From: JAFALK01 sp042701975
GTDB lineage: Bacteria > Pseudomonadota > Gammaproteobacteria > Burkholderiales > Burkholderiaceae_C
DNA length: 64,000 nucleotides
Assembly: GCA_042701975.1 (NCBI GenBank)
Contig: CP170561.1
Span: 3,472,001 to 3,536,000, forward strand
Direction of reading: 5' to 3'
Both the position numbers and the translations under genes were made by a program. Position 1 is the first letter of the stretch. Each line of letters starts with the position of its first letter. Below are positions 8,030 to 16,600 of this stretch, piece after piece. The notes under the pieces were generated by a model, which was not told the origin of the DNA, ran no database searches, and worked only from the letters and a program-made list of their open reading frames with translations.

Positions 8030-8473
8030 TCAGATCTCGCGGATCAGCTGGCGGAACTCGTCCACGTCTTCAAAGCTGCGATAGACCGAGGCAAAGCGTA
8101 CATAGGCCACCTTGTCGATCTTCTTCAGCTCGCGCATCACGTATTCGCCGAGCTTGGTCGTGGCGATCTCGCGCAGGCCGCTGGTCAGCAGTTTTTCTTC
8201 GATGCGGGAGAGTGCGGCATCGATCTGCTCCACGCTGACCGGGCGCTTGCGCAGCGCCAGGGTCATGGAGGCGCGCAGCTTGGCCGGGTCGAAGTCGGCC
8301 CGGGTGCCGTCCTTCTTCACCACCAGAGGCAGGGCGATTTCGGCCCGCTCGTAGGTGGTGAAGCGCTTGTCGCAGTGCAGGCAGCGGCGGCGGCGGCGGA
8401 TCACGTCGCCCTCATCCGATTCCCGGGTCTCGGCGACCTGGGTCTCGGTATGAGAGCAGAACGGACAGCGCAT
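8030..8473 (-). CDS. nrdR: Transcriptional repressor NrdR
   Basis: NrdR of 147 residues, an ATP/dATP-sensing repressor of ribonucleotide reductase genes. The N-terminal zinc ribbon has C3, C6, C31 and C34 (CPFC and CLHC). The ATP-cone domain follows from about residue 49 (VVKKDGTRADFDPAKLRASM) to the C-terminal VYRSFEDVDEFRQLI, which is very strongly conserved. It lies 14 bp after the glyA stop in the same orientation, a common pairing. No truncation or unusual residue is seen. Confidence 0.97.
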   Translation of the reverse strand: MRCPFCSHTETQVAETRESDEGDVIRRRRRCLHCDKRFTTYERAEIALPLVVKKDGTRADFDPAKLRASMTLALRKRPVSVEQIDAALSRIEEKLLTSGLREIATTKLGEYVMRELKKIDKVAYVRFASVYRSFEDVDEFRQLIREI

Positions 8474-8487
8474 GCGCCTTCCTGGCT

Positions 8488-9735
8488 TTAGCGGTAGACC
8501 GGGAAGTCGCGCGTCAGCGCGGCGACCTTCTCGCGCACGGCGGCCAGGTTGGCCTCGTCGTGCGGGTTGTCCAGCACGTCGGCGATCAGGTGGGCGGTGA
8601 TGCGAACCTGTTCTTCCTTGAAGCCGCGCGTGGTCATGGCCGGCGTACCCAGGCGAATGCCGCTGGTGATCATCGGCTTTTGCGGGTCGTTCGGGATGCC
8701 GTTCTTGTTGCAGGTCATGTGGGCGGCGCCCAGGATGGCCTCGGCTTCCTTGCCGGTCATGTTCTTCGGGCGCAGGTCCACGAGCATGACGTGGCTTTCC
8801 GTGCGGCCGGAGACGATGCGCAGGCCGCGCTCGGTCAGCGTGTCAGCCAGGACCTTGGCGTTCTTGACCACTTGCTCTTGATAAGCCTTGAACTCGGGCG
8901 ACAGGGCTTCCTTGAAAGCCACCGCCTTGCCGGCGATCACGTGCATCAGCGGGCCGCCTTGGATGCCGGGGAAGATCGCGCTGTTGATCTGCTTGGCGAC
9001 GTGGTCCTTCATCAGGATGAAGCCGCCGCGCGGGCCGCGCAGGCTCTTGTGGGTGGTGGAGGTGACGACGTCTGCGTGCGGCACTGGGTTGGGGTAGACG
9101 CCCGCGGCGATCAGGCCGGCGTAGTGGGCCATGTCCACCATGAAATAGGCGCCGACTTCCTTGGCGATCTTGGCGAAACGCTCGAAGTCGATGCGCAGGG
9201 CGAAGGCCGAGGCGCCGGCGATGATCAGCTTGGGCTTGTGCTCGCGCGCCGTGGCTTCCATCGCTTCATAGTCGATGTCTTCCTGGGCATTCAGACCGTA
9301 GCTGACCACCTTGAACCACTTGCCGCTCATGTTCAGCGGCATGCCGTGCGTGAGGTGGCCGCCTTCGGCCAGGCTCATGCCCATGATGGTGTCGCCGGGC
9401 TGGAGCAGGGCGAAGAACACGCCTTGGTTGGCTTGCGAGCCCGAGTTGGGCTGCACGTTGGCGTTCTCGGCGCCGAAGAGTTGCTTCAAGCGGTCGATGG
9501 CCAGCTGCTCGACCACGTCCACATATTCGCAGCCGCCGTAGTAGCGCTTGCCGGGATAGCCTTCCGCGTACTTGTTGGTCAGCTGGCTGCCCTGCGCCTG
9601 CATGACGGCCGGCGAGGTGTAGTTCTCCGAGGCGATCAGCTCGATGTGATCTTCCTGGCGCTGGTTCTCGTTCTGGATGGCGGCCCAAAGGTCCGGATCG
9701 ACCTGGGCGAGGGTGGAGGTGTTGCGATCAAACAT
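8488..9735 (-). CDS. glyA: Serine hydroxymethyltransferase
   Basis: PLP enzyme of 415 residues that interconverts serine and glycine, charging tetrahydrofolate with a one-carbon unit. The PLP lysine is K230 in VVTSTTHKSLRGPRGG. Other landmarks are IELIASENYTSPAVM, EGYPGKRYYGG and VDMAHYAGLIAAGVYP. The start gives the usual MFDRNTSTLAQVDP N-terminus. The ~200 bp leader contains a ZTP riboswitch (separate entry), so expression should respond to 10-formyl-THF shortage through ZTP/ZMP. nrdR follows closely, linking one-carbon supply with deoxynucleotide control. Confidence 0.97.
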   Translation of the reverse strand: MFDRNTSTLAQVDPDLWAAIQNENQRQEDHIELIASENYTSPAVMQAQGSQLTNKYAEGYPGKRYYGGCEYVDVVEQLAIDRLKQLFGAENANVQPNSGSQANQGVFFALLQPGDTIMGMSLAEGGHLTHGMPLNMSGKWFKVVSYGLNAQEDIDYEAMEATAREHKPKLIIAGASAFALRIDFERFAKIAKEVGAYFMVDMAHYAGLIAAGVYPNPVPHADVVTSTTHKSLRGPRGGFILMKDHVAKQINSAIFPGIQGGPLMHVIAGKAVAFKEALSPEFKAYQEQVVKNAKVLADTLTERGLRIVSGRTESHVMLVDLRPKNMTGKEAEAILGAAHMTCNKNGIPNDPQKPMITSGIRLGTPAMTTRGFKEEQVRITAHLIADVLDNPHDEANLAAVREKVAALTRDFPVYR

Positions 9736-9793
9736 GGTGTTGGGGCTTGGGAATGTTGAGCCCGAGCGTCCTCCACGAGGAAGGAAGCAAGGC

Positions 9794-9915
9794 TGCCCAG
9801 GCGAACGGCTGATGACGATACGGAAGATCGTTCGCGCTCCCCGGTGTTCGTCACCTCAGGCCGCCGGCCCGGTCAACTCGAACCGGGCCGCGACCTTGAT
9901 CGCCAGTCGCGCGAG
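9794..9915 (-). promoter_or_regulatory. ZTP (pfl) riboswitch in the glyA leader
   Basis: Reading the minus strand, the leader holds the family signatures in order: CGCGACUGGCG (9911-9901), a GC-rich variable hairpin around CGGCCCGGUU...ACCGGGCCG, then ACACCGGGGAGCG, a small hairpin, and the highly conserved CGCCUGGGCA (9803-9794). Spacing and order match the pfl-motif ZTP/ZMP sensor known upstream of glyA and purine or folate genes. The 3' end is 58 bp before the glyA ATG. There is no U-tract after a stem, so control is more likely at translation than by a classical terminator, but that part is inference. Confidence 0.88.
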
Positions 9916-9943
9916 TTGTGAAGTGTAGACCAGCGCGGCAGCG

Positions 9944-10780
9944 TCAATGCTGAAGCAGGGCCACGCGCTCGTCGCCGGTCGCGGGAGCGGCAGGCTTGGC
10001 GGCCTGCTGAACCGCAGGCACGGGGCGGCCGGCAATCACGGCCTTCATCTGTTCGGCTTCGGCCATCACGCGGGCGGCGTAGCCGGCGTCATCCGGCAGG
10101 TTGCCGGCGCCCACGTAGAGGCGCAGGCCCTCTTCGACGCTGCCGGAGCGGCGCACGGCGTCCTTGAGCACCTGCACGCCGACGCGCAGGTTGGTCAACG
10201 GGTCGAAGGCAGCCATGTTGCCGCCGTAGGCCTCGTACTTGTCATCGTGGACGCGGGTCATGACCTGCATGAGGCCTTGCGCGCCGACGGGGCTCTGGGC
10301 GAACGGATTGAAGCCCGACTCCACGGCCATGACGGCCAGGATCAAGGTGGGCTCCAGCTGGGCGCGCTGGCCGGCGGCCCAGGCCTCCTGGACCAGACGG
10401 GCCACGGGCTCGGGCGCCACCTTGTAGCGGCGCGACAGGTATTTGGTCAGCGCCGCCTGCTGGCGGTTGAGCTCGCGCGGATCGGCCGCGGTGGCACGGG
10501 CCACGGCGTCGGGCTCGGCTGCGCTGACCAGGCCGTCGCCGGAGGCTTCGGCACGGGCTTCCTGGCGGGCGTTGAGCCAGCTGAAAGCCTTGTCCTCGAC
10601 CTGGCGGCGCAGTTCGGACTGGCTACCGAACATCAAAACAATCGAAACCACGGCCAGGCCAACCAGGGCCAGGGTGTTGTGGCTCACGACCAGCATGCCC
10701 TGGCCGATGTCCTTGACGAACAAGGCTCCGGCGGCCCGGGCGTTGCGGGCGAGGGGTAGAACTTCAAGACGCGCTGTCAT
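9944..10780 (-). CDS. Membrane-anchored lytic transglycosylase (SLT/MltE-type domain)
   Basis: Protein of 278 residues with one N-terminal membrane segment (about residues 33-53, TLALVGLAVVSIVLMFG). A charged linker follows, then a Slt-type lysozyme-like domain that cleaves peptidoglycan to 1,6-anhydro products. The catalytic glutamate is E154 in MAVESGFNPFAQS, followed by PVGAQGLMQVM and the NLRVGVQVLKD motif. The canonical C-terminal Ala-Tyr-Asn-G appears here as LRLYVGAGN. A good ribosome site (AAGGAG) lies 8 bp before the ATG. Transcription is divergent from ubiD across a 269-bp spacer. Specific role (division, secretion or turnover) is unknown. Confidence 0.88.
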   Translation of the reverse strand: MTARLEVLPLARNARAAGALFVKDIGQGMLVVSHNTLALVGLAVVSIVLMFGSQSELRRQVEDKAFSWLNARQEARAEASGDGLVSAAEPDAVARATAADPRELNRQQAALTKYLSRRYKVAPEPVARLVQEAWAAGQRAQLEPTLILAVMAVESGFNPFAQSPVGAQGLMQVMTRVHDDKYEAYGGNMAAFDPLTNLRVGVQVLKDAVRRSGSVEEGLRLYVGAGNLPDDAGYAARVMAEAEQMKAVIAGRPVPAVQQAAKPAAPATGDERVALLQH

Positions 10781-11049
10781 GCGACTCCTTTCTTCTCTAT
10801 CGCCCCTTCAGCCGCCGGCGCCTTTGCAGACGAGCGGCCGTGAGGGCGGCAGTGATAATGGGCCGGTCAACTCAGCAACGGTCCCGGAACGGGCGACCGC
10901 TGCGGACCGGCGTCCATCGGCAGCGTGGCGCTCCAACCGTCCCAAAGGCTGGCGCGCGGGTTAACCCTGGGGATCCAAGGCAGCGCGGATTCTAGGTATC
11001 GAAAATAACCCGTCAAGTATATGAAAACTTCTTTTAATTCTTAAAAGTA
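10781..11049. other. Divergent intergenic region between transglycosylase and ubiD
   Basis: Spacer of 269 bp with no convincing gene on either strand. The half next to the transglycosylase is GC-rich with several short inverted repeats. The last ~50 bp before ubiD (about 11000-11049) is strikingly AT-rich compared with the rest of the window and presumably holds the ubiD promoter. No -35/-10 pair near consensus could be fixed, and no known RNA motif was recognised. Confidence 0.5.
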
Positions 11050-12606
11050 ATGAAGTACAGCGATTTACGCGACTTTCTCCACGGTCTGGAGGCCATGGGC
11101 GAACTGCGCCGGGTCACCGATCCAGTGTCCCCCTCACTCGAGGTGACGGCGCTTTCGGACCGCGTGCTGCGCGCCGGAGGCCCGGCCTTGCTGTTTGAAA
11201 ACCCAGTAGGCCACCGCATCCCGCTGCTTACAAATCTCTTCGGTACGACGCGCCGGGTTGCGCTCGGGATGGGGGCGCAGAGTCTGTCCGAGCTGCGTGA
11301 AGTTGGCCAGGTGCTGGCCAGCCTGAAGGAGCCGGAACCGCCGCGCGGGCTCAAGGACGTCGGGAAGCTGGTGGAGATGGCCCGGGCGCTGTGGGACATG
11401 AAGCCCAAGGTCGTGCGCAAGGCCGCCTGCCAGCAGGAGGTCGTCGAAGGTCCGGACGTGGACCTCAAGAAGCTGCCCATCCAGACCTGCTGGCCGGGTG
11501 ACGTGGCTCCGCTGATCACCTGGGGCCTCGTCATCACCCGCGGCCCACAGGGCATTGCCAAGCCCCGCGCCCGCCAGAACCTCGGCATCTACCGCCAGCA
11601 GCTGATTGGCAAGAACCAGCTGATCATGCGCTGGCTGGCCCACCGGGGCGGGGCGCTGGACTTCCGTGACTTCGCGCTGGCCAATCCGGGCCAGCCTTTC
11701 CCGATCGCCGTCGCCCTCGGCGCCGATCCGGCGACGATCCTGGGCGCCGTGACGCCGGTGCCGGACAGCCTGTCCGAATATCAGTTCGCCGGCCTGCTGC
11801 GCGGCTCTCGTACAGAGCTGGTCGATACCGCCGTGGGTGAGGCCGGCCGCATGCTCCAAGCGCCAGCCAGCGCCGAGATCGTGCTGGAAGGCCGCATTCC
11901 CGTCGCCGCGCCGGGCTTCACCGGCGTCAGCGAAGACGGCATTCCGCTGAAAGAAAAGGGTGGCTATCTCCACGCGCTGGAAGGCCCCTACGGCGACCAC
12001 ACCGGCTATTACAACGAGCAGGACTGGTTCCCGGTCTTCGAGGTCACTCGGCTGACGCAGCGCCGTGACCCGATCTACCACTCGACCTACACCGGCAAGC
12101 CGCCCGACGAGCCGGCCATCCTGGGCGTGGCGCTGAACGAAGTCTTCGTACCCATTCTGCAGAAGCAGTTCAGCGAGATCGTGGACTTCTACCTGCCGCC
12201 CGAGGGCTGCAGCTACCGGATGGCGGTCATCTCGATCAAGAAGGCCTATCCGGGGCATGCCAAACGGCTGATGTTCGGGCTGTGGAGCTTCCTGCGCCAG
12301 TTCATGTACACCAAGTTCATCGTCGTGGTGGACGAGGACGTGAACATCCGCGACTGGAAGGAAGTGGTCTGGGCCATCACCACCCGCATGGACCCGGTCC
12401 GCGACACCACGCTCGTGGAAGGCACGCCGATCGACTACCTGGATTTCGCCTCGCCGGTCAGTGGTCTGGGCGGCAAGATGGGTCTGGACGCCACCAACAA
12501 GTGGCCGGGCGAGACCTCGCGCGAGTGGGGCCGCACCATCACCATGACGCCCGAAGTGGACCGCCGGGCTGACGCGCTGTTTCAAGCGCTGTTTACCCGG
12601 TCTTGA
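11050..12606 (+). CDS. ubiD: UbiD family decarboxylase (4-hydroxy-3-polyprenylbenzoate decarboxylase)
   Basis: UbiD enzyme of 518 residues, matching the ubiquinone-pathway UbiD length. It uses prenylated FMN made by UbiX to decarboxylate 3-polyprenyl-4-hydroxybenzoate. It begins MKYSDLRDFLHGLEAMGELR, the usual N-terminus. The prFMN-binding stretch RARQNLGIYRQQLIGKNQLI and the later LEGPYGDHTGYYNEQDWFPV acid-rich region are both present, as is the conserved IVVVDEDVNIRDWKEVVWAI. UbiX is not in the window. Aromatic-acid UbiD paralogues are an alternative, but the N-terminus and the internal region fit the ubiquinone enzyme. Confidence 0.93.
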   Translation: MKYSDLRDFLHGLEAMGELRRVTDPVSPSLEVTALSDRVLRAGGPALLFENPVGHRIPLLTNLFGTTRRVALGMGAQSLSELREVGQVLASLKEPEPPRGLKDVGKLVEMARALWDMKPKVVRKAACQQEVVEGPDVDLKKLPIQTCWPGDVAPLITWGLVITRGPQGIAKPRARQNLGIYRQQLIGKNQLIMRWLAHRGGALDFRDFALANPGQPFPIAVALGADPATILGAVTPVPDSLSEYQFAGLLRGSRTELVDTAVGEAGRMLQAPASAEIVLEGRIPVAAPGFTGVSEDGIPLKEKGGYLHALEGPYGDHTGYYNEQDWFPVFEVTRLTQRRDPIYHSTYTGKPPDEPAILGVALNEVFVPILQKQFSEIVDFYLPPEGCSYRMAVISIKKAYPGHAKRLMFGLWSFLRQFMYTKFIVVVDEDVNIRDWKEVVWAITTRMDPVRDTTLVEGTPIDYLDFASPVSGLGGKMGLDATNKWPGETSREWGRTITMTPEVDRRADALFQALFTRS

Positions 12607-12657
12607 ATCGAGCGCAGGGCTCGCCTAAGTTTGTAGCGCCTACTTCAGGCAATCCCT

Positions 12658-12756
12658 CTGGCGCAATCGTTGCGCGCCAGGAGCCCTGAGGCAAAACGCC
12701 TCGGAGCCCCAAGGTGGCTTCGCCACCCACCCCTTCCGGTGGAAATCGGGAGGGGT
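12658..12756. terminator. Cluster of hairpins between ubiD and the convergent ElyC-like gene
   Basis: Four short inverted repeats lie in succession in the convergent spacer: CTGGCGC/GCGCCAG (12658-12664 with 12674-12680), GAGGC/GCCTC (12688-12692 with 12698-12702), GGTGGC/GCCACC with a 3-nt loop (12713-12718 with 12722-12727), and ACCCC/GGGGT ending near 12756, followed by TTTCTCGTTT. A convergent position and stacked stems suggest a bidirectional terminator. The T-run is weak, so individual stems cannot be assigned to a strand. Confidence 0.45.
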
Positions 12757-12784
12757 TTCTCGTTTGTGGGCTCGAAAGCTGCCT

Positions 12785-13582
12785 TCAGTGACCGGCCAGC
12801 AGGCCCAGCTGTTCATAGATGGCGTAGCGGCAGCGCTCGAAGCCGCTGGCACTCGGTGCCCAGTCCTTCCAGGTGGACATCGCGTCCGATCGCAGACCCA
12901 TCGGCGCAGCCAGGATGTGCAGGCGTCCGTTGGCCTCGTGCTCGAAGGCGCGCACCGAGCGCGGCATGTGGAAACCATGGGTGACCAGCACCAGCGTGCC
13001 GACATGGCTTTCCAGCAGCAAGGGCAGGGTGTAGGCCGCGTTCTGGCGGGTGTCGCGCGACTGGTTCTCGGCCCAGCGCAGGTTGATCCCATAGTCTTCC
13101 AGCGTCGTCCGCTGGGCCAACTCGGCCTCGCTCATGTCGATGTGGTCCTGGTTCCAGCCGATGCCGCCCGTGAAACCCAGCGGCGCGCCGAGCTGCCGCG
13201 AGAGCCAGGCCCCGTAGCGAAGGCGCTCCAGCGTGTGCTGCTTGAGTTCGGCCCGGCCGTACTCCGGCACGTCGGCCACCGCGCCGCCACCCAACACCAG
13301 TACCGCCACGTCGTGACCGCTGCTCTGCTGGGCTCGCAGTGTCTGGATCTGCGCCTCGCTCAAGGCTGGCGGCACGTTCAGCAGGTGCCGGCTCCACCAC
13401 TGCGCCATCCCCTCGGTCGTTGACAGCCACAGCGCCAGCACGCCAATCAGGATCAGCGTGCGGCTGAAGCGCGGTCGGCGGCGCAGCAGGCAGGCTCCGG
13501 CTGTGATCAGCAGCAGCATGGGCACCGGCGGCAGGGCCAGCAGTGTCATCAGGTTACGAAGTTCAGGCGTTAGCAAGCTCAT
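12785..13582 (-). CDS. ElyC/SanA/YdcF family (DUF218) membrane protein
   Basis: Protein of 265 residues. The first ~60 hold two hydrophobic segments (ALPPVPMLLLITAGACLL and TLILIGVLALWLS). The DUF218 domain follows, with VAVLVLGGGAVADVPEYG at its start and LVLVTHGFHMPRSVRAFE near its end. ElyC-like proteins influence peptidoglycan or lipid-carrier use in the envelope, and the biochemical activity is unsettled. The start MSLLTPELRN is chosen because the frame stays open far upstream but only as antisense to the next gene. Transcription is divergent from the DUF748 gene, 57 bp away, and convergent with ubiD. Confidence 0.87.
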   Translation of the reverse strand: MSLLTPELRNLMTLLALPPVPMLLLITAGACLLRRRPRFSRTLILIGVLALWLSTTEGMAQWWSRHLLNVPPALSEAQIQTLRAQQSSGHDVAVLVLGGGAVADVPEYGRAELKQHTLERLRYGAWLSRQLGAPLGFTGGIGWNQDHIDMSEAELAQRTTLEDYGINLRWAENQSRDTRQNAAYTLPLLLESHVGTLVLVTHGFHMPRSVRAFEHEANGRLHILAAPMGLRSDAMSTWKDWAPSASGFERCRYAIYEQLGLLAGH

Positions 13583-13639
13583 TCCATCGATTCGAGTCGA
13601 AGGGCGGCAAGGATAATGCCCTTCGGAGGAGCGCATTAC

Positions 13640-16600
13640 ATGAACTATCCCTGGCTGAGGACACTCCGCCGTGCAGCGCTCGTGCTGCTGGGCCTTGTCA
13701 TCCTGATCCTGGCCCTGACCTGGATCTTCCTGCCCCGCTGGGTGCAGGGCAGCGGAGCCCGACTGGCGAGTGAGGCCCTGGGCCGTCAGGTCCAGATCCA
13801 GCAAGTGCATTTCCAGCCCTGGCGGCTGGGCCTGGTGCTCGAAGGCGTGAGCATCGCCGGCGCGCCCGGCCAAGCGAAGCCGCTGTTCGCGGTGGACAAG
13901 GTCGATGCCGCAGTCTCCCTGCGTTCGATCCTGCACCTGGCGCCGGTGCTGAGCTCGCTCAGCGTGGACCGACCCGTGCTGCGCCTGGCCCGGACCGGGG
14001 AAGGGCACTTCGACATCGATGACCTGATCGAGCGCTTCTCCAAGCCCAAACCCAAGGACGCGGCCAAGAGCGAGCCGCCGGAGTTCGCGCTCTACAACAT
14101 CCGTGTTCGCGGCGGCGAGGTCCGCTTCGACGACCAGCCCGTGCGGCGCGAGCATGTGCTCAGCGAGCTGCAATTCGATCTGCCCTTCATCTCCAGCTTC
14201 GATGCGGACGAGAAGGTGGAAGTGCAGCCGGCCTGGGGCGGCAAGCTCGGCGGCGTGGCTTTTGGCGGCAAGGGCGAGGCGCTGCCTTTCGCCGAGCCGC
14301 CCGAAGCCAGCCTGGATTTGCATGTCGATGCGCTCGACCTCGCTCCCTATCTGGGTTATGTGCCCAAGAGCCTGCCGGCGCAGCTGACGCAAGGTGTGGT
14401 CAACCTCAAGCTCAAGCTGCGATTTGCCAAGAGCGCGGCGGCGCTGTCGGGCGATGTGGGCCTGTCGAAGTTCGAGCTGCAGACGCCTGCCGGCAAGCCG
14501 CTGGCCGCCTGGCAGAACCTCGCCATCGGGCTCAAGGATGTGCAGCCGTTGCACCGCCAGGTGCTGCTGAGTCAAGTGCGCTGGGATGGCCTGAAGCTGG
14601 CGCTGTCGCCCGAGGCCTTGCCGGCGGCGGAGTCCAAGCCTGCACCGAAGAAGGAAGAGGCCAAGGACGCCAAGCCCGAAGCCGGCGCCTGGCGCTTCGG
14701 CATGGACAGCTTCACGCTCGATGGCGCGGAGATCGCCTGGAGCGAAGCCGCTGCGCGTCGCCAGCTCAAGGCCGAAGCGGTGCAGATGAAGATCGGCGCC
14801 GTGCAGTGGCCCTTGGCCGGCCGTACGCCGCTGAGCTACGGCTTGCAGCTGCAGGGCGCTGCGCTCAAAGGCGAGGGCAGCCTCTCCAAAGATCAGCTGC
14901 AGCTCGGCCTGGGCTGGCAGGCGCTCGATCTCTCTGCCTTTGCGGCCTGGATGCCACCGAGCGTGCCCTACAAGCTCAAGGGCAAGGCCGAAGGCCAGGC
15001 GGTGCTCGTCGTGGCGGATCCGCTCAAGGCGGAAGCTGCCGATCGCGTCGAACTCAAGCTCGACGGCTTCTCGCTGGCCAATCTGGCCGTCGCCAACGCG
15101 CGCGGCGAGGCCCTGCTCGATCTGGCCGCGCTGAAGCTCGACCAGGCCGCTGTCCAGCTCGGCGCCCAACGCGTGACCCTGGGCCAGCTCAGCGTGAGCA
15201 AGCCGGTGGTGCAGCTCGTGCGCGGACACGACGGTCGCTGGCGGCACGATGTGCCGGCCGGTCCTGCAGCGCCAGCCACATCCGTGCCGGCGGGCAAGCC
15301 GTGGACGCTGGAGCTGGCCGGGCTGAACCTCGACCACGGCGGCGTCAAGCTCCGCGATGCCAGCTACGGCGATGGCTCGGCGGAAGACACGCTGACCGTG
15401 GATGCCGATGCGATCCAGCTGCAACTCGGCAAGCTGAGCTGGCCCGCCGATGCCCGCCCCGTTCCGGCCAGCCTGAGCCTCACGCTCGGCGCGCCGCAGG
15501 CCCGCGCCAACCAGCGCGGCACGCTGCAATGGAAGGGCCAGTTCGGCCTGGCGCCGCTGGCGGCCTCGGGCCAACTGCGTCTGGCCGGCCTGCCGCTGCA
15601 ATGGCTGGACGATGCGCTGGACCCCAAGCTCGGCCTGCGCCTGCGCCGTGCCGATCTCGGCTGGAAGGGCAGCTTCGCGGTCCAGCAGCAGCCGGCCGGA
15701 TGGCAGGCACGCGCCGACGGCGATCTACAACTCGCCGATCTGCGGCTTTCGCAGCTGGCCATCGAGGACGGCAAGCGCGTGGCCGGCCCGAGCCTGCTCA
15801 GCTGGCAAACGCTCAATCTCGACGGCATGAAGTTGGCGGTGGTGCCGGGCAAGGCGCCGGAGATGGCGATCAAGCAGCTGCGCCTGGATGACTTCTTCGC
15901 CAGCCTGCTGATCGACGAGAAGGGCAAGCTCAATCTGCAGCAGCTGGGCGGCGCGCCTGCGCCGGTCGGTGCGGCTTCTGCGCCAGTGACCGTGGCTGCC
16001 GCGCCAGCACCCGCGAACGCTGCTTCAGGCCCGGCGATGCGCGTCTCCGTCGGCTCGACGCTGCTCAGCAAGGGGCGGGTGGACTTCACCGATCACTTCG
16101 TCCGTCCCAACTACAGCGCCCAGCTCAGCGCGCTGGAGGGCAGCCTCGGCGCCTTCGCGGCGGACAAGCCGGCCACCGCCGCGCTGCAGCTGCGCGGCAA
16201 GGTGGCGGGCACGGGCCTGCTGGACGTGCAGGGGCAGATCAATCCGAGCGTCTCGCCGCCGGAGATGGACATCACGGCCTCGGCCACCGACATCGAGCTG
16301 GCGCCGCTCTCGCCGTATTCGGGAAAGTACGCCGGCTACGAGATCGAGCGCGGCAAGCTCTCCAGCAAGGTCCACTACAAGATCGAATCGGGCGGCGCGC
16401 TGCAGGCCGAGAACCAGCTGATCCTCAACCAGCTGACCTTCGGCAACGCCATCGACAGCCCCGATGCCACCAAGCTGCCCGTGCGCCTGGCCGTGGCCCT
16501 GCTCAAGGACCGCAACGGCGTCATCGAGATCAACTTGCCGATCAGCGGCTCGGTCAACGATCCGCAGTTCTCGATCGGCGGCCTGGTTTGGAAGGCCATC

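Noticed and set aside
12785..15601. A very long open frame continuing upstream from the ElyC-like gene
   Set aside because: Only the 265 C-terminal codons (12785-13582) match a family. The rest is antisense to the DUF748 gene and has the low-complexity His/Gln/Arg look of GC-rich shadow frames.
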